From the NCBI GenBank assembly GCA_018398765.1, contig JAHBMJ010001791.1, positions 1 to 17,256 on the forward strand: DNA of 17,256 bases. The letters are read 5' to 3'. Below the pieces are notes generated by a model. The model was given only the letters and a program-made list of their open reading frames with translations. It ran no database searches and had not been told where the DNA came from. The translations under genes were made by a program, and so were the position numbers. This document shows positions 1 through 10,365 of this stretch, in pieces (the first letter of the stretch is position 1; each line of letters opens with the position of its first letter). This DNA is from Chromera velia. Lineage: Eukaryota > Sar > Chromeraceae.

Positions 1-1
1 G

Positions 2-301
2 CCCGCCCCCCCGCAACAACCCCCTTGGAGAAGATCGTCACCAGGAAAGTCAAGAAGATTGCACAGAATAGATGAGAACAGTTCCAGTTCCAGTGCAGCC
101 GCCCTTGCCGAACCCGTTCCAGCTCCCGCCCCCATCCCGGTCTCTACAGACCAACAACATCAAGACCCACACTCCCAAGAAGGGATGGAGGGGGAGCTCC
201 CATCCCCCATCACACCTGGATCCGCCCCTTCCCTTTCACCCCACAGCGAGCGCGCAAACAATGGGTCCACGTATGACTCACCGTCAGAGCAGGAGTCCTG
301 A
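2..301 (+). CDS. Possible 3'-terminal coding segment of an unidentified gene (partial, low complexity)
   Basis: Frame 2 is open from the left edge to a TGA at 299-301, giving about 99 residues with no upstream stop. The predicted peptide is basic at first (around WRRSSPGKSRRLHRID), then rich in Ser, Ala and Pro (a run of five Ser, then AEPVPAPAPIP), then acidic/Ser-rich to the end (TYDSPSEQES). No domain is recognisable. The base composition is unlike the T-rich DNA that follows, which favours exon sequence. Against this, frame 3 is also open from an ATG at 72 to 620, and frame 1 is open from about 316 to 540, so the true frame is unresolved. If the helicase that resumes at 1090 began left of the window, all of this would lie inside one of its introns and would not be coding. 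Function unknown. Confidence 0.28.
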   Translation, partial: PAPPQQPPWRRSSPGKSRRLHRIDENSSSSSAAALAEPVPAPAPIPVSTDQQHQDPHSQEGMEGELPSPITPGSAPSLSPHSERANNGSTYDSPSEQES

Positions 302-1089
302 GGAGAGAGAAGAGGTTTTAGAGAAGGTTCAAGCAACTGAGCACCGTCGCTCCTTTGGTATGGGACTTTGGAGAGTTTCGTTACCGCCGAAAGAGTCCTC
401 CCGCAAGATACGAAGACACAACATCAGAAGAAATCCCCCTCCGCAGGGACGCCCCCCCACCCCCCCACCTCTGTCTAAAGAACATGACGGTGCCGGTCCC
501 CACGTGCAGTTTTCTTTTTTCGTTTTGTTGTCATTTTTAATTTTTGTTGGTTTTTCTTGCCTTGTTTTCTTTTCTTCTCTTTCTTGTCTTGAGTGGAAGC
601 AGCAGAGGAGTAGCGTGTGAAACCAGTGATCACGTGAAAGTCTGTCGGGAGGTGGAGGGGCAAGGGGCGCTTAACTCTCACCTTTCGGGCCCCCTGCCCA
701 CGCTGTTTGATTGTTGGTGCTGTTCTTTTGTCTTTGTTCTTTCTTTCTTTTTGTCTGTTGTGTTCATGAAGAAAAGAAGGGAGAAGAAGAAACATATAGT
801 CTGTCTGTCTGTCTGTCTGTGTCTGTTTTCTGTCTGTCTGTCTGTCTATCTGTCTGTCTGTTGCGTGGAAGGAAGGAATCCTGTATCTCTCTCTCTGACT
901 TGCAGACCTTCCGATGGAATGCTTATGAGTCCTTTTCGCATTGTTCCTGTGGTGTGCATTCATCAAAATTCTTGCTCGAATTCCCTGCGTGTACGGGCGG
1001 CTCTGTGTGAAGGCCTCGAACGAATTTTTGACTGATCTTGAGTTTCAATTTATTTTCTGTTGGTTCTATCTACGCTGGACTGCATGCAG
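302..1089 (+). other. Non-coding stretch before the first helicase exon (intron or intergenic)
   Basis: Bases 302-480 are C-rich and could still be exonic or 3' UTR. From about 505 the DNA turns T-rich (TTTTCTTTT-type runs), holds a CTGT microsatellite at 800-861, and ends in a splice acceptor TGCATGCAG at 1081-1089. I looked for the lobe 1 motifs of a DEAD-box protein (GSGKT-like Walker A, DEAD, SAT) in all frames of 1-1089 and found none. The last part is therefore an intron of the helicase gene. Where that intron begins cannot be seen; it may extend beyond the left edge. Confidence 0.55.
800..861. repeat. CTGT tetranucleotide microsatellite
   Basis: An imperfect (CTGT)n run of about 60 bp with a few interruptions (GTGTCTGTTTTC in the middle, one CTAT). 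It lies in the T-rich intronic or intergenic stretch upstream of the helicase exons. On the minus strand it produces a spurious Arg/Gln/Thr/Asp-rich reading frame. Confidence 0.85.
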
Positions 1090-3440
1090 TGACTTCTGTC
1101 GGGAGGACCCTGTGAAGGTGACGGTGGGAAGCCACGACCTTCAGGCCAACCCGAATATCCAGCAGTTGATCGAACTCTGTACGGAACAAGAAAAAATGGC
1201 CCGATTCGTGCAGTGGCTCCAGACGACCTCCAGCCAAGGCAGGAAGGTTCTGGTCTTCGCAGAGACAAAGAGAGGCTGCGATATTCTCTGCAGAGATCTT
1301 CGCTATCAGGGAATTCCCTCCATTGCGTCCGTCGTTTTTTTTTTTTCTTTTTCTTTTTCTCTCTCTCTGACACAATCGGCTTCTTCGTCGCTCTTGCGTG
1401 ACTGCTCACCCACCCTACAATGAATCAAATCATGCCGCTCACCCATCGTTTTTACACGCCTTTTGTGAACTCCTATGACAACTCTTTGAGGCTCTCGATG
1501 TTTGCTTTTACTTACCGACGTCGCATGACCTGACTGCTGACTCTTCTGCAACACCTCTGTATTCCTGCGTTCTTTGCCTGTCATGAAGGAACTGAACGCA
1601 CTCAAACCACACACGCGCCGACACAGGTGCAAGCACCCAAATGCACGCATGCACACACAGATTCCTTCCGCTTCTTTCACTCGGACTGCATATATCTGCA
1701 GTATTCATGGTGACAAGGAGCAGAGGGAGCGCGACAGAATTCTGAACGATTTCAAGACTGGCCGTTGCAACGTTCTCATTGCGACTGACGTTGCTTCGAG
1801 AGGTCTTGGTCAGTTTATGAGTCAAGAAAACTGTGGGTCGGTCTACCTGCCCCTCTCTCTGCGTGCTTCTCTGTTTTGGGTATGTCATCCTGTGTGAAAG
1901 AGAGTGCTGAATGGAAGACAACAAAGCACAAAAAAATCAGCCCTCTTCTGTCTCTCCTGTGCTTGTGAGGGCTGCTTTGAGGAGTTCATGTACTGATAGG
2001 CTTTTCGCGGCCCTTGCAGCCAGCAAAGGGAGCCTCCTGGTGGTGAAAGGAAAAGAACAAGTGACGGGGACGGTCGGAATTAGCTAGGGATTTGTACCTG
2101 CAGACAGCGAGCACGTCTGCTTATCGTGTTCAACCGTTTTTGACTGTCTGTCAAATCAACAGATAACCTCCAATCCCATTAATTCGCGCATGCAGACATC
2201 AAGAACATCGAGTTTGTGGTCAATTTCGACTGTCCGAAGACGATTGAGGACTACATCCACCGTATTGGTAGAACGGGACGCGCGGGGGCTCACGGAGTTG
2301 CCGTGACCTTCTTCTCCACTACCGACGGTTTCGGACCTGGCCAGGGTATGCCTGAGAAGGCGCGAATGGCACGGGACATCTGCAGAGTGATTCAGGACGT
2401 CGGACAAATGCCCCCAACCGACTTCATGCAAATCGCAGCCAGAGCTCCAGGCGGCCCAGGTCAGTTGGTGTTCATTATTAGTTCTCCCAGAGCGTCTACG
2501 CCAGACTGAAGGTCATCTTTTTTCGCGCAGAAAGTCTGCCTTTCTGTCTCCTTCCTTGAGCCCCCTCCCGGACGCAAACTGTTGCCAGCTGGTTGATCGC
2601 GGCAATCCCCACTCCTTTGTGCCAGGCTCCTCGCGACTTTCTTGAATTCTTGTTGTCTCTCCAGAGTCCCGTCTCTCTTCCTTCCTTCCTTCCTTCCTTC
2701 CTTCTGCCCTTCCCTTTAGGTACCCGTACTTGGGGTGGACGACCGGGCAACCCCATGGGGGGTGGACGTGGAGGGCGCGGCCGCGGGGGCGGTGGACGGG
2801 GAGGTGGGGGCTTCCGTGGAGGCCGTGGCGGCTACGGAGGTGAGCGAGATGAGCAGTTAGGAAGAGTCAGGGGCAGCCAGCCGCCTTCTTTGTGTCTCCT
2901 GTAGTAGTTTTTTTGTGTCTCCCTCCGGTTTTCTCCTCCATAATTCTTGTCTTCTCCATGTGCGCTTGATCAAGTCGTCGTCTTGCTCTCCCCTCCTCTC
3001 CAAGGCACTCACACTTCATCAAAGGCATTCACTCGATTGATGATGTATTTTTTTCCTTTCCTGCAAGACAGACACCCACAAGGGCATGTGCCTGTTACAT
3101 ATCAGTAGACCTTGTCTGTGAACGTCTTTTTGTACATCCCTCACTTCCTTCTGTCTTGCTGTCTTGCTCGATTGGTCGTTCAGGTGGACGGAGTCAGAAC
3201 GCGAACCACGGGATGCAGTCCACCTTGCCTTCTGGGGTTTCTGGCGGCATGGGAGGTATGGGCGGAGGGAAGCCGATGGGGGGGAACTCGTACGGAGGCC
3301 AGGGAGGCGGCATGAACATGGGAGGCTACGGGGGAGGGCATATGGGCGGACAGGGCGGATATCAGAAGGGCATGGGGCAGCAGCAGGCGAGCGGAATGGC
3401 TGCGATGCAGTTCTCCCAGAGCGCTCTTGCTGGTCGTTAG
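1090..3440 (+). CDS. DEAD-box RNA helicase of the DBP2/DDX5 type, C-terminal half (five exons)
   Basis: Exons 1090-1326, 1702-1808, 2196-2459, 2720-2839 and 3184-3440 splice with GT-AG borders (intron phases 2, 1, 1, 1) into 327 residues ending at TAG 3438-3440; the first base completes a codon from an unseen upstream exon. Visible in order: the [14 protein letters not shown] entry to lobe 2 (residue 1 on); motif [10 protein letters not shown] (53-60) followed by RGCD; IHGDK with the QxxR of motif IVa (86-89); motif [11 protein letters not shown] (106-115); VVNFDCP; and motif [10 protein letters not shown] (136-143). After about residue 200 come an RGG box (about 204-243) and a Gly/Met-rich tail (GGMGGMGGG-type, 258-300) ending in Gln/Ser/Ala. 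The order and wording of the motifs match yeast Dbp2 and animal DDX5/DDX17, ATP-dependent RNA helicases acting in nuclear RNA remodelling, splicing and mRNP assembly; RGG tails bind RNA and are often arginine-methylated. Lobe 1 (Q, Walker A, DEAD, SAT), needed for ATP hydrolysis, is missing from the window. Exon borders are my inference from frame and family alignment. Confidence 0.93.
1327..1701 (+). other. Helicase intron (phase 2)
   Basis: The donor is GTCCGTCG at 1327 and the acceptor ATATCTGCAG ends at 1701. The donor was chosen because GC from the left exon plus T from the right gives Ala, restoring the family pattern P-x-x-A-I-H-G-D-K. The alternative GT at 1333 would add residues and break the frame. 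Only the 5' end, about 1333-1366, is strongly T/CT-rich. Confidence 0.85.
1809..2195 (+). other. Helicase intron (phase 1)
   Basis: The donor GTCAGT at 1809 follows GGT CTT G. The acceptor GCATGCAG ends at 2195 and is followed by AC ATC AAG. The split codon G|AC restores the invariant Asp of motif V (SRGLD). Confidence 0.9.
2460..2719 (+). other. Helicase intron with a TTCC microsatellite as polypyrimidine tract (phase 1)
   Basis: The donor is GTCAGT at 2460 and the acceptor CCCTTTAG ends at 2719. The split codon G|GT encodes Gly at the entry to the RGG tail. A (TTCC)n run at about 2678-2703 sits directly upstream of the acceptor, where a polypyrimidine tract is expected. Confidence 0.88.
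2840..3183 (+). other. Helicase intron (phase 1)
   Basis: The donor GTGAGC at 2840 follows GGC TAC GGA G. The acceptor GGTCGTTCAG ends at 3183. The split codon G|GT again encodes Gly, joining the RGG exon to the Gly/Met-rich last exon. The intron is C/T-rich with no other notable content. Confidence 0.9.
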
Positions 3441-3529
3441 ACAGACTTGATTGACTGGGGTCCTCCATCTTGCTTCCCTCCCCCTTCTCTCTTCTGCCTG
3501 CGCTGCTTCGTGAAGAAAGAAATCAAGAA

Positions 3530-3531
<2 letters not shown>

Positions 3532-3569
<38 letters not shown>
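3532..3569. repeat. (GA)n microsatellite
   Basis: An uninterrupted GA dinucleotide run of about 38 bp, roughly 95 bp after the helicase stop codon and so probably inside its 3' UTR. In this pyrimidine-rich stretch it is an isolated purine run. Confidence 0.95.
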
Positions 3570-3572
<3 letters not shown>

Positions 3573-4253
3573 TGGGAACGGTGCTTCGTATCGAACAACA
3601 TTCAGTCTGTGTTTGTCTGTGCATGCTTTCTTTCTTTCTTTGCTGCTGTCCTCCGTCCTCTTTGTCTCTTTCTGATTCCAATTCTTTTCTTTCAGCAATC
3701 TGATTGATACTTAGAGCGAGTGTTCCATCTTGACTGACTTTCGTCAGGAGTCTCCCCCTTCTGTGCTCCCTCCCTCACTTTCGCCTTTCAATCTATTTAT
3801 CCGTCTGTTTCCTCTTTACAGAAATGTCCCTGTATCATTCTCACTCACTCGATCCTCTCTTCTTCTCTTCTCTCTCCAGTGCGTGTTTTTTTTTCGTTTC
3901 GAAATTTCTTCTTTTGTCATTCGTTCATGTACGCTCCCCGGCCAGCCGTCCAATCGTCCGCCTGCTTCACGGTGGGTGGGACTCGCCATCACGCACTTTT
4001 CTCTTCTCTTTGTCCCTCCGTCCCTCTCCGCGTTCATTCTCTCCTTCCTCCCTTAATTCTTGGTTTGCGTGGATTGGTCCGTCCTGGTAAGTGTTTGTGC
4101 AAAAGAAGAGAGCAGCAGGAGGAAAAAAAGGAAAAAACTAGGGGAACATTGCAGAGGAAAAAGAGAGGGAAGACAGTCATGCTTGCTGTGTTTTTGCCAG
4201 GCTTCTTGCTTGAAACGAGACCCCAACAAAACCACCCATCCTTCCGGTCCGAT

Positions 4254-4267
4254 ATCTATTAATAGAT
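4254..4267. repeat. 14-bp perfect palindrome ATCTATTAATAGAT
   Basis: ATCTATT and AATAGAT are exact reverse complements with no spacer. A second small palindrome, GCATGCATGC at 4270-4279, follows directly. No function can be inferred. Confidence 0.7.
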
Positions 4268-4599
4268 GTGCATGCATGCCGGAAGACAGACGGGGGGAGG
4301 GAAATGAGAGAGTAAGTGTCGTTCCGCATCTTTCCACCACGACAGAAGAAAAGAAAATGGGGTGGAGTCTGTGTTGGCAAAGGAGACAGATGGAGGGAAG
4401 GGAAAAGACGAGAAATAAGATCTCTATGAGAGGACGCGAACTCAACTCATTTTCGTCAAGAACTTCAAGAAAAGGGTAGAAGGAAGCCATACAGTAATGG
4501 GACCAAGAGAGAGAAGGAAAGAGCCACCCCTTCCCTGATTCATTCAGTTTCTCCCCTCCCTGTTTTCGATGTGGGGGGCGTTTTTGCCTCCCTCTCTCC

Positions 4600-4627
4600 C
4601 TGCCTGCCTGCCTGCCTGCCTGCCTGG
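4600..4627. repeat. CCTG tetranucleotide microsatellite
   Basis: About seven tandem copies of TGCC/CCTG, followed by degenerate copies (TGGCTGCATGCCTGCC). The same motif recurs at about 5402-5422 and 10067-10082, so it is a recurrent simple repeat of this domain. Confidence 0.9.
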
Positions 4628-4992
4628 CTGCATGCCTGCCTAATCCCCTCAAATTTCCCTTCGTTTGTCGATCCTCAGTTTTTCCCAAGAAACACCTGCG
4701 GTTTGTTTGTTTGTTTTGTGCGTGACGAAAAAGCTTCTTTTACAAGGAGGACAGATTTGTGGCGGGAAATCGGTGAGTGGGGGGGGAGTGAGGTTGCGAA
4801 AGAGGTAAGAAGAAGGTTGTTCGTCTGCACTCTTGAATGGGCGTCGAAGAACAAGACCGCCGTGAATGAACGAATGAATGAATGAATCCGCACAGACCGA
4901 GTGCTGTGGTGTGGTTCGATTTTGCTTTGCCTTCTGTTTGTGTGTTCTGCCGTTTGTCTGCTTTCTCCATTACTTCCTCCTATCCTACCCAC

Positions 4993-5018
4993 TTTCTCTC
5001 TCTCTCTCTCTCTCTCTC
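4993..5018. repeat. (TC)n microsatellite
   Basis: An uninterrupted TC dinucleotide run of about 26 bp in a pyrimidine-rich stretch. Confidence 0.9.
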
Positions 5019-8000
5019 CCCCTCTCATCAGTCAATTGTGCGTGCGTGTCCTTCGTCCCTTCCGCCGCTGCGGAGCGACTGGCAGGCATTGTCTCTTTTT
5101 GATCGGTTCTTTCACGGAGGGAGGTGTGCCTGGTCGTTCGAATGACCATGCAACAAAAGCGATCGAATCGCGTGCGCCCTGCATGTGGAGGGATGAACGA
5201 AGATTGATTGGCCTCTTCAAGCAAGAAGAAGAATATTGGGCAGACAGGCATGGTGGGTGATGTTGAGTGTGCTTCTTCTTCTTCGTGTCTTTGTGTCTTT
5301 TTCTTTCACTCCTCTCTCTGCATGCGCTGATTTACAGCCTTGTCAGCTGTCATTGGTCCCTTCTTTCAACTTACTTATTTATCATTCGTTGCCCACTGTC
5401 TTGCCTGCCTGCCTGCCTGCCTACAGCTTTTGAGTGTTGCCCGCGGGACCTTCCGTTTCGTCTCTCTCATCCGGTCCCGCTGGATGCATGTGGCGAAAAG
5501 AAGTGGGAAGGACGGGATGCAAGTAACTTGCTTGCTTTTTGTCTCCTTTTTTCAAGAATGATCGAGCTCTCGTAAAGCGAGAAAAAGAGTACCCGGAAAC
5601 ATTGAAAAGACAAAAGGGAGGAGGCGGAGAGAGTAAATGGGAAACCAGACAAGTCTCTGGCTGCTTTTGGAACTGGAGGAAAGACAAAAAAGAAACTGAC
5701 GGAAGACGTCTATTGCGGGGGGGAAGGGAGAGCGAGAGGGAAACAGCAATCCGTCCTCCCTTTGGTTCCTCTTCCTTCTCTCTTGAGAGAGAGAGCCTCC
5801 CAAGTGCCTCCTGCAACCAGAGAAAATTAGCGGGTGCTTTGTTTGTCAAATAAAGGAATAAACGAGACAGGCTTATGGTTCCTTCATTGATTGATTTGTA
5901 AGCCCACCTTCCATCCATTCATCTATACATACAAGGTTGCTTTTGGATTCCTTTTATTTATTGCGTCGAGTTGTGTGTGGCCTCTGTCTGGCCTGAACGT
6001 TGGTGGGCAGTTGGGCACTCTCAGTCAGTTAGATAGTTCAGTCGTCTTTGTGGTATGGTCCCATTCAAGGAGACAGAAAGGAAAAACAAATAGATAGAGG
6101 GAACATTCATGGAAGGTTTTTCAAAAATAGAAAGGGGCAGGGCATAGAATAAGAGCCGATCTGACACAAGAGAGAGAACGAGCCGGCGCAAAACAGAAAT
6201 GAATGAATGAATGGATGGACAGATTGTTGTTGGAGGGGATGACCGATCGATCCGTGAAGAAGGAATGATTCGATTTGATTGAGTACGCATGTGATGAAGA
6301 AGAACCAAAGAGAGAGAGGGAGACCGACAGAAAGAAAGAAACAAAGCCAGAAGAATTTCTTCCTTCCTTCATCGGGTGTGAGAGAACGAACGCGTGCTGC
6401 AAGAAATTAAAAGAAACGGAAAGAAAAGGGAGAAGGAAAGAAGGAAGGAATCGGCAGTCGAGAAGGCAATGTTTCGGAAAAGAAACTAGAGAAAAGTATA
6501 GAGAGAGACAGTTGACTTCAACGGGGGCGAACGAATGAGGGAATGAGTTTCTGTCTCACGACTGAGTGAGTGAGTAAGGGAAAGGAAGGAAAAATTAAGG
6601 GCGAATGAATCAGACGGGGAAGGGACCAAAGAAAGAAAAAGGGAAAGAGCACTGCAGGAGGAGAGGAGCCATGAAATAGACAGGGGCTAAAGCAGGGGGG
6701 GGGGAGAGAAAAGGGGGGACGCAAAAGACATTCTGGGGTTTCTGTCTGGGGCCAGAACAACTAATGGGGATCACCGGAGGGAACTGCAAGGAAAGATAGA
6801 TAGTCGACGGACGGACAAGCCGAAGAGCTACGGGCAGACATCGAAAAAGACAGAGAGAGAGCAGAGCTTTGAAACGAATTGACTTTCTGTTTTATTCCTT
6901 CTTCACTCAGTGACTCTCTTGACTGCATGACTGCGGAATGGTCGGAGGGTCGATCAATGAAATGGAGAGAGAGAAAAGGCAAAGCCAAGCGAAAGAAGGA
7001 GGAAGGGGGAAAGAAGTCCAACAAGCAGGAAGGGGCGGGCGGGCAGGTAAGAGAGAAGGGGGAAGGGAAGAAATTGACGGCCTTTTTCACTTTTGTGGCG
7101 TTTCAAAAGCCTTCCCCTTTCGTGAGAGGAGACAGAGAGAGTCCATTTTTGTTGCCTGCCTGGCTGCCTTCGTGTACGCCGAAGGGGTTTGAAGGATGAA
7201 AGGGCCTTTGCAAAAACTTACTTGCAAGGGAGGTCCTTGTGTCGTCTTCCTGCTTGCCTTCCTGCATGCCTGCTTGTCTGTCTATCTATCTTTCAGCTGG
7301 GGGTGAAGGAAGGAGTGGAGTGCGGAAAGAACCCCTCCTTTCCTCCCTTCCTCGATCGAGAGATCCGTTAGAAAGAGGAAGAGCGTCCTTTCATTCTGTT
7401 AGTTGTGTTGGCATGAATTGAAACTCCCCCCCTGACCGCCTTGTCGGTCTAGTCTTTCTCAACAATCTTTGCTCACTCATTCATTCACTTCCTCACTCAA
7501 GGTTTGCTGTTTGCTGACTGTCAGTCTGTCTGGTGACAAACGAAAAAGTAGAAAGAAAGAAAGTAAGAAAGAAAAACCGCAAATCGCTTCCTCCCTTCTT
7601 TCCTTCCTTCCATCCTTCCAGGCTGTGGGCTGCTTGCAGAAGAATAGGCAGTAAATAGAAAATGAACCGAAGCTGTGGGTCCCGCTGCCTGCCTGGCTTT
7701 GGCAATCGTTGGTCTACGTGCTCTTCTTTTCTCCCAACCTCTTCTCACTCATTCACTCTCACCCTCTTTCCCCCCTCTTCTATTCTCTTTCTGCTCGTGC
7801 CCGGGGTTCAGCTTCAGACGAGGCCTCCCCGCTGATTTTTTTTTTCTGTTGACTTGTCTTTTCTCCACTACGAGACAGCAATCGACCCCCCCCACACAGT
7901 CATCGAAACAAAGAGAGGATCGGGGACGATGCAGTGTGTGTGGGGTGGGGGGCATCTGGACTGTCTTCCTCCCTTCTGGCAGGAGCCCGGAAACTTACGG

Positions 8001-9946
8001 GGATGCAGACAGGAAATCAAGCGGACAGACGGAAAAAACGAAAGGTTTAGCACGAAGGGAGAAGGCGGACAGGATGAAAGGACGAACGAAAAAAAAGAAA
8101 AACGAAGCTAATCCGGCAGCAAGTAGGTGGCAGCATGTGTCGAGAGGAGCGAGGGAAAGAACGACAACCAGAAGCAGAGAGAGAGAGAGAGGAACTTTTT
8201 TTTTGTCGACAAGCCGTTCCTGGGTCCCCTTTTCTTCTCCCCCTCTGCTGATCTTTCCTTGATATTTCAATTTCTCTTCTCACCCTCCTCCAGCTCTTGA
8301 AGGAAAGGGAAGGGAAGGAAAAGAAGTGCAATGCAAAATAAATTGTGTCGCACGAGATCAGTGACCAGACACCGAGGGAAGGGAGGCGGCCTGTCTTCTT
8401 TCCCCTGTTTCTCTGGGTCTTCTTTCTGTGCCTCAGAGAAAGAAATACAGGGCCTTTGTTCGCTTTTCTTTCCCGGCTGCCCCTGCTGCTTTTTCTCTCC
8501 CTGCTGTTGCAGCTCCACTCCCCTCCTTTCTGTGCTCATTCTGCTGCATGACACGCGTTCGTTCGGGTGAATGCGCGTCTTGATCAGAGAGAGGGGAGGG
8601 AGGTTGCGTCTTCGTGCTGAGGTATGCTCTTTCTTTCTATGAAAGGAAAGAGAAGAGAAGTCGTGCAACACCAAGCAAGCAGGCGAATCGTTCTCTCTCT
8701 CCCCGGTATGCAGCCCGGCCAAGGAAAAGAAAAGGACGAGAGCGAGTCACGAGTTGCTTGTCCTTTCCCTTCCGTTCTGTGGGGGAAAGAGATCAAACGA
8801 AAAGAACTGCACATTTCCCTGTCTGTCTGTTTGTCTGCGTTTCTTCTGTCGCATCTGCAGCGTGCCGGAAGGTTGCCTGTTTGTTCGTCCTCTCTATTCT
8901 TGTGGGTGTGTGTGTGTGGGCATTTGTTCTCGTGGTTTGAGTTGCCTTGGGGGGGTCTGAAGGGACCAGAAAAGCTAAGAACAAGAAAGTGGGAGAGAGA
9001 CAAAGTGGAATTATGCGTTGAAAGTAACGTCAGATTTTTCTGTAGCCCCCCTTAATTGTTATGTCTCTCTCTCTTCCCCCCTGCCTTCCTCCTCTGTTGA
9101 AAGTTTGATTGGGTCTGCTTGCTGAATTCACTGCACCATGCAGTGAAGAAAAGAAAAGAAAAGAAAAGGAGGGAGGGAGCGTTCATTCGTTCTCTCATTC
9201 TCCTTCCTGCGACCGGAACAGTACGTTCTCCGCAGCCAGGAAGGAAGGAAGGCGCACCACGAGAAGAGAAGGGAAGAGCAGAGAAGAGAAAGGCTCAGTC
9301 TGTCTTTTCTCTGATCGTCGCTCTGGCAGCACCTTTCCTTCTCTTTCTCTCGGTTTTTCTTTCTCTTCCTCCCCCACACCACAACGATCAGTTCGTAGAA
9401 TCATCGATCGACTTCTTCCTCCCACAGGATGTCGTCTTTCCAGGGCTCCCCTCCCCTTCCACTTCGATCCTTTTGTGTCATCCATCCACATGGGAGGAAG
9501 GGACTGTTGACACGACCAGGAGAATGAAACTACCCGATGAACTTCGGTCGCGTTCCGCAGAAGGCGGCTCAATCTCTTTGCGAAGGGAATGGGCATGCTG
9601 TTCGTGGGAGGGGATGGGAATGGATCTGAAAGAATTGAGGGGGGAATCGAAGACACACTGAGGACCGAAAGACGAAATTTAGGAAAGAACCGAAGGAAGG
9701 ATGTTTGGGTGGGAATGAAGGGATCGATGAAAGGATGGAAGAATGAACTAGAGGAGGCGATAAGGCAAGAGAGTCGGTGTGTCTTTCTCTGAATGAGTTT
9801 GAAGGCGGAGGTCGATCAGTGGCCGTTCCGCCTCTCCTGCCCTCGCATGGTTTTTTCTTTCTTTCTTTCGTTCTTTCTTTCTTTTCACACATGGAAAAGG
9901 GATGGAAAGTGAAATGCGGCGGTACAGGGACGCCTGATCGTCTAAT

Positions 9947-10010
9947 CTGACTCGCGCGTCAGGGAGGACGTCAGAAGACGCTGAGTCAGTCTGCTGGTGA
10001 GAGGTCTCAC
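9947..10010. repeat. Two small perfect hairpin-forming inverted repeats
   Basis: CTGAC (9947-9951) pairs with GTCAG (9958-9962) across a 6-base loop. GTGAGA (9997-10002) pairs with TCTCAC (10005-10010) across a 2-base gap. They stand out because the surroundings are low-complexity, but each is short enough to be chance. Confidence 0.4.
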
Positions 10011-10258
10011 GTTGTATCTACTGCATACCTCCATCCTTCGCTCGTCCCCTCTCCCTGGAGGGAGCTGCCTGCCTGCCTGCCTCCACACTGCCTCGTCTCG
10101 TCTCTCACGCAGCCCCTACTTGACGGCATCATGCGCTTTTGTTGTCGGTCGGTCGGTCGTTGTCTGACAGACAGGATCACGGGTGGTGAGGGCAGCGCCG
10201 GTCTGTCTCTCTGTGTCCGTCCTTTTTTGTTTCCTGAATTACTTTCTTCTTGTCAAGC

Positions 10259-10334
10259 CTTTCTTTCTTTCTTTCTTTCTCTTCTTTTTTTCTTTCCTTT
10301 CTTTCTTTTCTTTCTTTCTTTTCTTTCTTTCTTT

Positions 10335-10365
<31 letters not shown>
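10259..10365. repeat. Long (CTTT)n polypyrimidine microsatellite
   Basis: About 107 bp of almost pure C/T, mostly CTTT units with occasional extra T. It is the longest simple repeat in the window. It can form triplex DNA in principle and creates long false Phe/Leu/Ser reading frames. Confidence 0.95.

Noticed and set aside
475-966. Minus-strand ORF of 163 codons
   Set aside because: It reads through the CTGT microsatellite (RQIDRQTDRKQTQTDRQTD) and T-rich intron-like DNA; composition explains it.
4053-4688. Minus-strand open frame of 211 codons, the longest in the window
   Set aside because: The start is built on a CCTG microsatellite (GRHAARQAGRQAGRE) and the rest is Ser/Leu/Phe-rich from purine-strand composition. 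There is no domain, no splice context and no recognisable homology.
5849-5862. Twin AATAAA hexamers as the helicase poly(A) signal
   Set aside because: They lie about 2.4 kb past the stop codon, there is no evidence of transcription that far, and many protists do not use this signal strictly.
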